Assembly: GCA_000708835.1 (NCBI GenBank) | Contig: DF237466.1 | Span: 14,809-66,904, forward strand | Origin: Klebsormidium nitens | Lineage: Eukaryota > Streptophyta > Klebsormidiophyceae > Klebsormidiales > Klebsormidiaceae | DNA length: 52,096 bases | Direction: 5' to 3' | Shown here: in pieces, positions 1 to 11,300 of the stretch | How the letters are laid out: every line of letters starts with the position of its first letter | Position numbering within the stretch: position 1 is the stretch's first letter | Translations under genes and position numbers: made by a program | The notes under the pieces: generated by a model | Told to the model about the DNA's origin: nothing | Seen by the model: the letters and a program-made list of their open reading frames with translations, nothing else | Databases searched by the model: none

Positions 1-1
1 C

Positions 2-1829
2 CCGACCACCCCTGCCCCGACCACCCCGGCACCGAATACCCCTGCTCCGACCACTCCCGCCCCGACCACCAAGGCCCCTGTCCCGACCACCAGCGCCCCT
101 GTCCCGACCACGGCGGTCCCCACTATCGCACCGACCACTCCCGCCCCGACCACTAAGGCCCCTGTCCCGACCACTAGCGCCCCTGTCCCGACCACGGCTG
201 CCCCGACTGTCGCACCCACAATGACCCCGGCGCCCACCCCGGTTGCCACGCGCCCGCAGCCCTGCATCAGCAACGGGACGTCCGTGAAGGGGGGTGAGTC
301 ATTGGACGCCTTCCTGCCATCTCGCACGGAAAAGCCGAGTTCGCTCTATGCAATTGAACATCGAAATGAAAACTTGGGGCTTAGGATTCCGGATTGTGTA
401 CGGACGAGCATCTGGCTTCTGTAAGAACCCAGAAAAAGCTCGTCGACTCCGAAAAGTCGACCGGGTTGACAACGGATGCATGTTGCCACTTTCTGCCTAG
501 GACAATGAGCACTCCTGAACTTTATGCTGATGAAGAATCTCTCTTTTTGCAGACCCCCATTTCATCGGCAAGCACGGCGAGAAGTTCGACTTCATGGGCG
601 AGGCGGGCAAGGACTACTGCCTGATCGCGGATAAGCAGATGCACATCAACATGCACGTCTTCGCCGGCCGGAGAGAGGGCACCACTGTGAGTTTTGCCTT
701 CCATTCTTTCATCCAACCAAAAGGAGAATAGGATGTTTTTTTGATTAGGAAGCTCTTTGAAGTTTGTAAGAACTTCGAATTTTGCACATTAGCTTCTCTT
801 CTGGTGCTACCTGGTTTTATTGAGCAGACTCCGTGCTTCTAAGTTCTGCCGTCTGCATTAAGCCACACTTGTTCGTTCGAATTACTTCAGAAGGTGCTCC
901 GTCATGCTCTGTCCACATCCTCCTTCCGCTCCTTTCCGTTCCGTTCCTTCCGTTTCTTAACCGGCTACTTTCTCCGCCGCAGTACATCTCCGAGATCGGC
1001 ATGCTCATCGGCACCGATGAGATCTACGTCGCCGCAAAGTCCGCCGACACCGCCGGGTGGAAGGACTACCAGGGCCAGGTCCTCGTCAACGGGGTCGAGC
1101 TGCCCGCGTCTGACTTCAGCATGACGCTTGCGGACGGCCTCAGCGTTACGCGCACCCGGACGTCCGTGCGGGTGGTCAAGGCGGACTTGCTGGATGTCAC
1201 CCTCGACATCGCGCGCGCGGCGTTCTGGGAGAACGGGCCCGGCCAGAACTTCGTAAGTCTCAAAAGCTGACAATTGTCAAGAGTCCGTTCGTCAGATTTG
1301 TTAATGCCTTCAAGGTACTATTCAGATGCTCTAGCATTTGCCAGCTTTACAACGAGGCTGCCAGCGAATGCTTTTTGCGATCGCGACTTTGCCTCATGAC
1401 ATGCAAGCGACGTTTCCCAAGGTCGTGCGCTAGACCAACTCAGCTTGCATTCCTTGTTTCCCTTGAAACTATTTGACTGTTCCCGTCACCAAACTCTTCA
1501 GGAAGCAAGGACATAGACCGAGAAACAGCTCTCTAACCTTCCGCCCATCCTCTCCGCAGATCAACTTCAAGGTTTCCACGCTCAGCGCGACCCCCAGCGT
1601 GCACGGCGTGCTGGGCCAGACCTACCGGGAGACCGCCAAGACGTACCAGAAGCTGTCCAACGGGCCCGAGTACAAGAAGCTGCGCGCCAACGGGATGCCT
1701 TTCTTCGTGGACGGAGAGGAGGACGACTACCAGACGTCCGGCATCATGGCGGCGGACTGCAAGTTCGCGCGCTTCGCGCTGACGGAGTCCACCGTTTCCG
1801 CCGGCGGCAGGAAGCTATTGGGTTTCTAG
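2..1829 (+). CDS. Root cap / LEA-like domain protein with Pro-Thr-rich stalk (5' partial)
   Basis: Four exons are seen: 2-293, 553-686, 983-1252 and 1560-1829 (stop TAG). Introns have phases 1, 0 and 0 with GTGAGT/GTAAGT donors and CAG acceptors. The gene runs off the left edge, so the start and any signal peptide are missing. The visible N-terminal part is a mucin- or extensin-like Pro/Thr/Ala stalk. It is followed by a Cys-containing hinge and a domain opening with DPHFIGKHGEKFDFMGEAGK, then DYCLIADKQMHINMHVF, and closing with VHGVLGQTYR, DDYQTSGIMAADC and FAR. From memory of the family, this order matches the plant root cap domain (Pfam Root_cap), whose members are secreted and related to late-embryogenesis proteins. 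A role at the cell wall or surface is inferred from the stalk and family. The domain appears complete at its C-terminus. Confidence 0.75.
51..218 (+). repeat. 84-nt coding repeat encoding Pro-Thr-Ala stalk
   Basis: Two nearly identical 84-nt units (51-134 and 135-218) encode TTPAPTTKAPVPTTSAPVPT followed by TAVPTIAP or TAAPTVAP. The period is a multiple of three, so the frame is kept. Shorter PTTPAP units precede them to the window edge. Such stalks are usually O-glycosylated or hydroxyproline-rich in secreted plant proteins; modification here is inferred. Copy number is probably variable between strains. Confidence 0.85.
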
Positions 1830-3713
1830 GAACACGGTATTTGTGAGGAGCTCGAATAGCGAATGTAGAACAGTGTAGCGACTAAGTTATGGGAATGGAA
1901 AGCAAACAATTCTTGGTGGGCGGAGTTGCCCTTTCTAGAATTTAGCTCGCGGGACGTAGTCGACAACTCGTCGACGACGATCAAAGCCCAGCCGAAGTTT
2001 TGACGCAAGGAGTTGCATACATTCCGGCAAACAGATTGAAGAGCGAACTTCTGTGCGTTGCTTGAATAGAAGCCAAAGAGGGGGATCTGATTAGCAAAAG
2101 GCCCTTCCTCAGGAACTTACCTTAGCGTTCTTACTTGATCTCCTTAGATCTGTCCAGTCCATCTCGTCCGTAGTCTAACCTAGAAGAACATCATTCTTTC
2201 ACTGACGCTAATTCTATAAGACAGGCAATTGAATACAGGCAATAGAAGCCAGATAGTCAAACAGGCCTTGACGAAGGTTTACCAATCGGAACCCAGCAGC
2301 ACACGGACTGAATGCAATAGATGGCTTTGCGGAGAGTTTATCATGCTTCGTCCACTCGCGGCTTACAGTCATTCTGAAATGGACTCGCATCAATAATCAC
2401 TGAAGTTGATCATCTAGATCAAGATAGTCACGGTTGCCATCGCTACGTCATTCTATGCAGCGAGAAACTTTAAGAAGCACAGTAGCAAGACGCGGTCAAG
2501 GACAAATCCGCTTTGCACACGATTTTAGGCTCTTCGGCCCATGTGCAATGATGTACTAGTTGATCCTTATGCTTAAAAGACTGCTGCAAGCCGCCCGTGT
2601 AATAACCGATTCAATCTAAGTTCAATTCAACTTGAAGGCCCCTACAAGCCTCACTACTCCTACTCCTCAAAGCGGTCGATGACGGGAACTAGTGAAACAC
2701 TTGACCAGTACACACGCGACAGGGGTTTGCAGCATGTTCATGTAGAATGATGAAGGTGAGAACTAGATTCTGCAAATAATTGGCAAGTCTCCAGTGCGGC
2801 TGCCTGTCACAAGTCAGCCGCAAGGATCCCAGTTTGAAGCACCTGGATGAGGCATACCTGGACAACGCGGTGCTCAGGTTGGCAACTTCAATTTGCAAAG
2901 TCGGGCCTTCGATTGGCGCCCCAGCTTTGCACGCAGACACTGCAGTTCTCTCATGCATGAGATCCGCATGAGATCCGATGTAGTATAGTATAGTATATAT
3001 CATGTATACGATTGCGAGCTTAAGCGAACTCGAAACTCACAACATGTCGCTCTCGCAAAGGATCGATTTTTGACGTCTACGTACAAATTGAGTTCATTGA
3101 GAGCGACAAGACAAAGTTGAGTGAGCGAAGCGAGCTATAAAACGCTTCTGAGAGGCGAAATGTTTCATTTGAAAGGATTGCAAGAACCAAAAGCGGCGGC
3201 CTTGCCTCTGCCAAGCAAGCCCTTCCGAATCAGTACGTTTTAAAACCCGCCCTCCCCCCCGCCCTCAGTATGCTAGCTCCATTCGCCTAATTCAAACATG
3301 AGCAATCCAGATGTTGATATTCCGTCGAAGAGCTGCACCCAACACTCAAACTTCTCTATTTCTGAAGTATTTCGCTGAGATAGTTAAGCTATAATCTGGT
3401 GGGTCGTCATAATTTACAACATCAAGCGAACGATACTTCAAGTTCAGCACTTTACAAACTAAAGTAACGTCCTCCTAAATCCATCAACACGCCTTCTTGC
3501 TGGGTGCAGTCGGTTAAACGCTCTCTAAAGATGTAGAGCGCAAAGCAGCTATGTACGTTTCGAGGCGCCTTGTCACATGGCTAAAGAAAATCCTCAAGTA
3601 ACCAAGCTTGCTTAGCCCCTGGTTAAGCGGTCTACAATCATACAAAAGCTGGTTATGGGGCACCTAGCCAAACATGGTCAAGAGCGACAGCACCCCGTAT
3701 TTGAGCAGAACGT
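1830..3713. other. Convergent intergenic spacer
   Basis: Spacer between the 3' ends of the root-cap gene (+) and LHC1 (-). I see no convincing coding exon. It contains one copy of a dispersed repeat (about 2690-2950), then a short TAGTATAGTATATA-type AT-rich tract near 2981-3000. It must also carry the two 3' UTRs, but no clear polyadenylation motif stands out. Confidence 0.6.
2690..2950. repeat. Dispersed repeat, copy 1
   Basis: This stretch aligns by eye with 13555-13830 in the same orientation. Shared blocks include CAGTGCGGCTGCCTGT, TGAAGCACCTG, a GCTCAAG/GGTTGGCAACTT-type block and CACGCAGACAC. There are many substitutions and small indels. It encodes no obvious protein and has no clear terminal inverted repeats. 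It is probably an old non-autonomous mobile element or a decayed fragment of a larger one. Confidence 0.65.
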
Positions 3714-6645
3714 TTAGCTACCAAAGTACCAGTTGTGGGAGGGGTCGGCCAGGTGGTCAATCAGGTTGGCGTACGGGCCCTTCCCAGTGTGGAGCGCCTG
3801 GTGCAGGAAGCCTCCGGCCGCAATCATTGCGAGCCGCCCGTTCTTAATCTCCTGCGGCGACGAGCGAGATGGACCGGCCTCAGAATACTCGGGCGTGGGG
3901 TGCAGAAAGCTATTCCAAGCAGCGGTGTTTATAACTCTTACGGTTTCAAATGCAAAATGGCTTGCGGCGGCTTGAAGCAGTCACCAAGGTTCGTGGCGAT
4001 GGCAATGATGGGGAAAAGACGTCCAGCCTTCGAATCCATTAACTTCAGTCTCTCTGTGAGTCTCCAGAACAACGCACGGCCGGCCAGCTCGTACCTCAAG
4101 CAATTGCAGACTAAGACGCGCGAGGTGATCGCAACAGCCTCTGACTCTTCGCAATCCTCATTTGAACGGCGGCTTTGTCAACCCGAAACGTGACGCTCTG
4201 GTAGAACATCGGCACCAGACCAATCTTGCAATTCGAGCAGCCAGTTCACGGGCTTGTTAACACTGAACTCCTGACTGCAGCTTGGGTTAAACGGTGGCAA
4301 ACTCTCCCAGTAACAGAATACGTGCTCACCTTCTCCCTCAGGATTTTGATCTCGTCGGCCGTCACGTCCTCTCCTGTAGTCAGGCCCAGGGGGTCAAACC
4401 CAGGGTAGATACCGACCCCCTCGATGTCATCGTCGTAGCCGTTCTTGGCCTCCCGGAAAAGGCGGGAGAGCTCCACAATGGCGACCAGGTGGAAGAGGCC
4501 GATGCCCAGATAGCTCGTCGGGATCTGACACAAAACACAAGCTGAGGTTAGGCAAAGCTTTGAAAGCTTGATTGGTGTCAGGTCGGGTGCCCAGAACACT
4601 CCACGAGTGTGCTCTTGGGAACAGACAGAACAAAAGCCTATCTGCATACATGTTTAGTGGGAGGCCAACGCTTCTACTGGGCGGAACGGGGTAAAAGCTG
4701 GTCAGCTGCCCTTTACCAATCATCGTTTCAGGGCGCAGATTTTCGGTGACAGGAATGAAACGAGAAGTGAGATAGGGTTAGAGCATACTTTAGACAGGCG
4801 GCATTCTTGTCGTCAGTGCTTTGGTTCGCAGGAAGGAAACAACAAGTTGTATGAATTTCAGTTCAACACAAAAACCCTTCCCTTTGCACAGCTTGATTGC
4901 AGCAGCATCTAGTAAGTAAAATGGAGCATATGCAGGATTTATTTTGGTCACTAGCAACTCAAGCAGACGCTTGGATTAGTAAGCGGTGACGAACTTCTCA
5001 GGCCCACCAAGGTGCAAAGAGATCTTCGAGCGTAAGTAGAAGCGGGTACTAGCGAGAATGAGGGTCCATAAAGACTATTCTAACAAACAACAATCCGTTA
5101 TCAGGACATCCAGGGAAGCAGTCAAACGGAGTTCGACTGGGACGTTTTTAAGAAAAGAAACAGTCTGCTTTCAGCCCAGATCAATACAATGTGCAACGAC
5201 ATAATTGAAATACGTTTCTTGTAGGTTCCGATCGGCGCTTCTGACTTTGGCGCAGAAAGTGGTCGAGCTGTCGTGTGGTCACCAAATTGAGCTCACCGCA
5301 AAAGGAGGAATTGCGAGGATGAAGGAGCTGCCTCCAGCGTCGATGGCCTTGTGCGCGGCAGTGTACCAATCCTCGCGTCCCTGCAGAGAAACGCGCGTCT
5401 TTCTTTAAGAAAAAAGAAAGACCAGAGTATCAAGGACCTGTTCAACCAAGGAAACTCACTGGTGTTCTGGGCTATTCCCTTCTGCAGCAACTGGCAAGGC
5501 AGCAAAGCTGACTTCTAAATCGGCGTCATCAGCTTGATCAACTTCTTGTAGATTGATGTGGCTTCTGAATTGGCAGAATGCGTACAACTGCGAACCAGAG
5601 CTTTGTCTCGGGGGGAGCGAGTTTCGGATGAAGAAGCGTCGTAACCAGCTTCATGCCTCATTCCTGCTACTTACAATCGCCTCTGGCACGAAGGCGCCGA
5701 CGGTAGCCAGCATGGCAAGCCGCCCGTGGAAAACCTCAGCCTCCACAAAGCGGGTTGCGAGACGGGGATCCTCCGCGAGCTTGAGAGGGTCGAATCCACG
5801 GTCACTGCAGGGCAGAACGACAAGTACATGGTGTTCAGTCGTCTGCAGTCAGAGGTTACGACATAAGGCAGAAGCCAATTCAAAGAACCGGACGAATGGA
5901 AAAGAAGAAGATGGGGAACAAGAAGACGGAGCTAGGCTTTCATTGAGGTCTTTGCTGTAAATTTTAAGATGTGGAACTTCATGTGAAGGGGCAAAAGGTT
6001 GCTTGACCAGTCCTAGATCAGTTGCACACAGCATATGAAGCTGATTAACGGTGAAGCAACCGCTTGGCAGCAGGTACAAATCCAGCACTGCCTATTAGAA
6101 AGACTCTGGAAGTGTTTAAAGTTAGGCTCGTATCATACAGAGTTCAGCTGATCGAACCTTCTATTTCAATGTTCTAGACATTCAAGGAAATCGGAGAGGC
6201 ACAGAAACGTGGTCCGAAAGTTGTTGGAGCAGACGGAATTGCGCAAGTGAAGACTTCTAGCGAGCTGTTTAAAGCACTGCCCGGGCAATAACTGGCCCTA
6301 GGGCCCACAAAGCAGTGCATGGGGCACAACGACCAACACTGGAGATCAATCAGTTGCAACGATTTCAGAGCCCACTGTTCATCCAAGAAAGCCTCCGCAA
6401 CACTCCCAAGTGTCACATGCTCACGCGGGCAGGCTGCCGTTCAGGTACGGCGGGGCTTCAACGCCCGGCAGCCACATCGGCCTCTCATCGGTCGTCATTG
6501 ACACGCGGGCGCCCCTCGCAGCATTGGCGTAGACTGCGCCACCCTTTTGCACAAATGAGGTGGACTGCCTGGACCTGCAGATGGTGGCGAGGCCGGACGC
6601 CAGGGCGGGCATCTTGATGGCACAAGCGAGGGTTGACACTGCCAT
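3714..6645 (-). CDS. Light-harvesting chlorophyll a/b-binding protein, LHCA-like (LHC1)
   Basis: Five exons on the minus strand: 6645-6425, 5804-5675, 5380-5297, 4524-4330 and 3851-3714, giving 255 aa. The start ATG at 6645 opens a Ser/Ala/Arg-rich, acid-poor leader ([18 protein letters not shown]) typical of a plastid transit peptide. The mature part has the LHC order: LNGSLPADRGFDPL, helix [25 protein letters not shown], helix C with [18 protein letters not shown], helix [17 protein letters not shown], and a final [19 protein letters not shown]. Chlorophyll ligands E, H and R in helix B and E, N and R in helix A are present. The GPYxNLxDHLADP tail and WYTAA resemble photosystem I antenna proteins, but helix B keeps His rather than the Asn of LHCA3/4. 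The exact subfamily is uncertain. It lies head-to-head with LHC2. Confidence 0.88.
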
Positions 6646-8342
6646 GTTGAGAGACGACAGCTGGCCGAGCGAGCAAGTGAGGTGGTGTTGGTGGTGAGTT
6701 GTGAAGCTCAGCGGTGCTGCTGCGCAGTCTGCAGCTGAGAGAAGGGAGGGAGAAAACTTTGAGCAGGCGGACTGGGGCCACGCCAGGGTGCTCAATTGAG
6801 CTGCAATCTGTTTTTGCGAGAAGTATGAGAACTTGGGATCGAAATCTAGTGTGGGCGAATTGCTATGCACTGCTAACCATAGCTCACGGTCTTGTGTTCA
6901 TGTGTTGTACTAGTCAGACTAGTAGATAGTATCAGCACTGGCTACGTGACCGTGATCTATATAGATCACTGGTACAGCGATTCGCCCCTCTTCAGGCGAC
7001 TCCGGCAGGTGCAGTGTCATCAAAATCAGTGGCGCTCACACTTTCACACAGCTCACACACAGTGCAGTGGGTCAGCTCTTTTGATCAGCGTCTTGCTGCT
7101 TCGCCCTTTTCAACAGTGTCGGCCGCCATCAAATTCTGAGCTGGCCGCGTGGAAGACCGCAGATAATATTCCTGCCTTAGCTTGAACACGACTGTTGGGG
7201 GCGCTGGGCCCGAGATTTCGCTGTAGTTTGGGCATGTCGGCTGAGCTCGGCTCTCCCAGCCGGCTTTGGATTAGGGCAGATCGGGAGTTTCGGCTTCCCA
7301 TTTGCTAGAAGGTGCTGAGTGTTGCGTGCGGCCAATGATTGCAGGGAACGCCGATCGTATATCCGCCGCGTGTCAATCCTGGCTGGACACGTGGGATAAT
7401 GTATCCGAACACAGAATATCGAACCACCCTACGAGGAGTAGGCCGGGACAGCTCGGACGGCGGCAACCGGGCCTAATTTTGGGTAGGACGGATCTGCATG
7501 GTGGAAGCAAACCGGGAGTTATGTCCTCTATAATTAGCGCCGTACAACAAAGTTTGACGGATGCGGCAGGGTCAATGCAATCCTAGCCGTGTATCCGCCA
7601 AGGACGTGGGAAGGTTCTTGGCTGGCGTTCAACCGAGATTTCGTCTTATCCAAGAGGACCACTACTCGGCTTCCTTTTGACACATGGGACAGACAAATAT
7701 CCCAGTTTGTGGCTGCCGGGGGCGGCTGTTTGGAGCAGGTATTCTCTGCGTAATAAATTTAACAATTAATACACATTTTTGCATTGTCAGAGTCGGCCGT
7801 AAGTTCCCTCGCTTGGAAGCTTCGACTCGTGTGACGACTTCCGCTTTTCTCAAGAAAAGTGTTTTCCACGACAACAACCACACTCAGCGAAAAGCTACTG
7901 TATGTCGCACAGAAGCTCAAAAGTGCACCGTGCACAATACTTTCCCAGTCGCACTCGACTGGACATCTCATAATATAATGTACTGGTATCTATCTTGAGC
8001 ACTATTCTCGACATTGTGATTGGCAGAGTCCGAGTTACATCACCCCGAGTACGTCGCCCCGAGCTGGGCAGTACTGCACTAACCTCCTTTCCTGCGGCTG
8101 GCGGCAGCGCGCCTCCGGTTTAGGTCCGTTTTCGAGTAATTCAGCTCCCGGTTAGCTTTGCAGGTTTGGCTCACAAACGCAAATTTTGCGCCGTTTCTAC
8201 AAACTTTGACTGTGCAAGCGCTCAGAGCTGACAGATTTCCAAGTTGCTTGTAGTAGCTGCCACTTGCAACCCGCTTTCAGCAGCTGCACTGCTCCCTTCC
8301 GGTTCAGCCCGTTTATACCGCCGCCCCACAGCGCCACCAATC
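6646..8342. promoter_or_regulatory. Divergent intergenic region between two LHC genes
   Basis: About 1.7 kb separates the two divergent LHC start codons, so it must contain both promoters and both 5' UTRs. Several ORFs here have no domain, codon or splice support and are taken as chance. No unambiguous TATA box or light-regulatory motif is claimed. Head-to-head spacing of related genes suggests possible shared light regulation, which is inference. Confidence 0.5.
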
Positions 8343-11300
8343 ATGGCGGCAAGCAGCGCCCGCGCAATTCCCATCAGCGGCGTCATGATCACCCGGGGAG
8401 CAGGCTCTGCTGTGGTGAACCAGCCCCAACTGAGGTGAGAGTACTGGGGCGTTTTTGTGAAACTGATTTTGTGAAACTCTTAGGGCTGACCGGCCAGTCA
8501 TGAGTGACGTCATTGCATCATTGAACACGGGGCACGCCTGTTTTGCTGTACTGCTCGAACTTCTTGACCCGTGCAGTCTGCTTGATCAGGAAAGTGGCAG
8601 CTAGCACCGGCGTCTCCGGCCGTGGTATTCTGCAGCTGGCCGTGCGCAGTGTATCACTATATGAATCAGCTCATGAGCGACTTTTATCCAGCTCAGTTTC
8701 ACTCATTCGACCAGAATTGCGCTCCCAAGTAGAGTGCTGATCCATCTCCAAAACTTGAGAATGGGCCTGCTTCGGAGTTAAGAATGTCCTAGCAGCTGTC
8801 AAGCTTGCTTTACTGGTAGGCTACTAGTCGTCCTTCTCAATGTGTCAAAACTTTTGAAGCAACAGTACATGGAACCGCCCTTTTTTAAGCTCTCCATTCT
8901 GGCGTGCCAGCCACACCTCGACATTCCAGTTCCTACCAGACTTTTCGGGCTGATCGTTTGCTGAAGGGTCAATGTGTCGAATACAGTACGATTCGGGTGC
9001 AAAGCTACCAGCCAGCTGGCCGAGTATTGGTCATGCAATCGCATTTCTCTGTCAAGAAGTTTTTCACGCTTCTCAAGCTGAATCTTCACAACTTTGCAGG
9101 ACTGCGCTAGCCGGGTGCCGCCTTGCCCCCCAATCCTGCGTGTCCACCGGCCGCATCCGCATGACCGCAGGGGGCTCCAAGACCGCGAGCGGCGTCAGAA
9201 AGACTGTGGGCTCGAGGCGCAAGATCGCCGCTGAAAACGCCGACGCCGTCTGGATCCCAGGCTTTGAGCGCCCCGCCCATCTTGATGGCTTTCTTCCTGG
9301 GTGCGTTCAGACACGTTTCTTTGTCTCTGTTTTGTTGTTCCTCGTCTCTTGTTTCTCGTCTCTTGTTTCTTGTTCCCTGGTCTGTTTCTCACACTATCTT
9401 GTTTAAATAAGCGGTTTTCCCCCTCCTAGTGTTAGGTGTTGCAATACTGAGGATCAGTTTGTCATCACACTGTGGACACAAAAGACTCAAGTGCGCTGGC
9501 CTCCGGAAAGTAGCCTTTGCTGAAAGCACGAAACTCGCTTTTGAGTCTCAAGTACAGCGAATTCTGGAGAAACTACTCACCAGAATGATGAGGCATGCCC
9601 TTGACATACCTGCTGGGGAAATGGATTCAGGCAACGTTCACTGAACTCTAAAGTTCAACAGTCATACACGAACAAACGATCTTACACGTACAAAGATCTG
9701 CTTAAACTCTCGCCTCAATTCCAATTGCTACCCTTCAGAACCATCCATGCCAGCTTTTCACCTCTTTGTCAAGAACCCTCATGGTCTGCAGACACTTTCC
9801 GAACCTTCGGTGTCCAGCTATATACCCTAACAGCGGCTAACCCGCAATTGCATTTCGGCCATGGCACTCTAGGCTTCGTCCCCCATGTACTAACAAAAAC
9901 CTCGTGGGCCTTGTCACTGAACGAAGACTCCGTCCCCTTACAACGAACATATTCTGCCGCTCGTGTCCTGCAGCGACCGCGGCTTTGACCCCCTGAACAT
10001 TGCGGTGGAGGAGGGCGTCCGCAACCGGGTCATCGAGGGGGAGGTCCTCAACGGCCGGTGGGCGATGCTGGCATGCCTGGGGGCGCTTGTCCCCGACCTC
10101 CTGGGGAAGGGCAACTTCGGCGACCTTGCCAGGTCCAGCGCCTGGCTTGGAGGGCCAGTTCTTGGCCTGGAGCCTGTCGGGGTGACTTGCCTATGCCCCT
10201 TTACTTGCCTATGCCCCTTCGCTTGCCTATGCCCCTTCACTTGCCTATGCCCCTTTACTTGCCTATGCCCCTTCACTTGCCTATGCCCCTTCACTTGCCT
10301 ACGCCCCTTCATTCGCGTTTTGTTTCTGACTGCGGTGCAGAAAAGTGCACGTGCTTCGCATTCCCCTCCGTTCTCATTCTGGTCGACGGGAAGTCGCTGG
10401 ACGTTCCCTGGGAAGGAGAGTCGTCGTCTCTTCTCACTTCTGATTCTGCGCCCATGCTAGGGCACGCATAGGCGAACACGTGCTGTCTCTTTCATCTCTG
10501 TTCAATCGGGAGTCGGTTGACCTCCCTGCTTGTGGCTATGGTGATCAAACAGACCGTCTGTACCGCGACGTTAGGACGTTCATCTTCTTTGTCTGGAATT
10601 CTGAAAACAGCGTGGCCTCAATCCGGTATTCTGGGTTTTTGCTCCGGATCGGGGTTCTTTTTCAGACCAAATTGATTCTGAATAGAGCAATTAATACCTG
10701 GGTTCGAAACAACGGAGACTAATCTTTCAAGACCAGGTCGCTCTAGCAGATCGTGGTCATGACGTAGCCGTTTATAGTGCTCCTTCCTGAGAGACACGGA
10801 GCTTTCGGACAGAATTTCTGCAGTTTCTCCGTGTCTCTCAATCTTGCAGTATACCTCCTGATGTCTCCTCCGAAAGCGAACGAGCTGACATCAAAGGACG
10901 CAATCTAATCAGATACGCAAGCGATATCCGCAGAGGCGATACACTGACTGCAGCACACAGAACCCGCCGGCAACCTTTAAACCTTGATTCCGTTTCTGCC
11001 CCGCAGATTCCCACCAGCGGCCTCGGGCTCGCCTTCCTCCTGGTGATCGGCGCGTGCGAGTGCATCCGGCTGAATGCTGAGGTCAGGATCGGCTACGAGA
11101 GCTACGATGACGTCAGCAGCTTCGTGTACCCGGGCTTCGACCCGCTGGGCTTCCTGGAGGACAAGACTGAGGAGGAGGTCAACGAGCTGCGGACCAAGGT
11201 GAGGCTCGGAAACACAGGAGATTTTGGCACTTAACCATGGATGGTTAGGGGCTGTTTATAGCTGGTCAGAGACTGCTTATATGTCCAGCAACCAGACTTG

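Noticed and set aside
9963-10460. Long ORF through the 18-bp repeats
   Set aside because: The first part is LHC2 exon 3. The rest is intron sequence open by virtue of the repeat; the next exon joins in phase from 10181.
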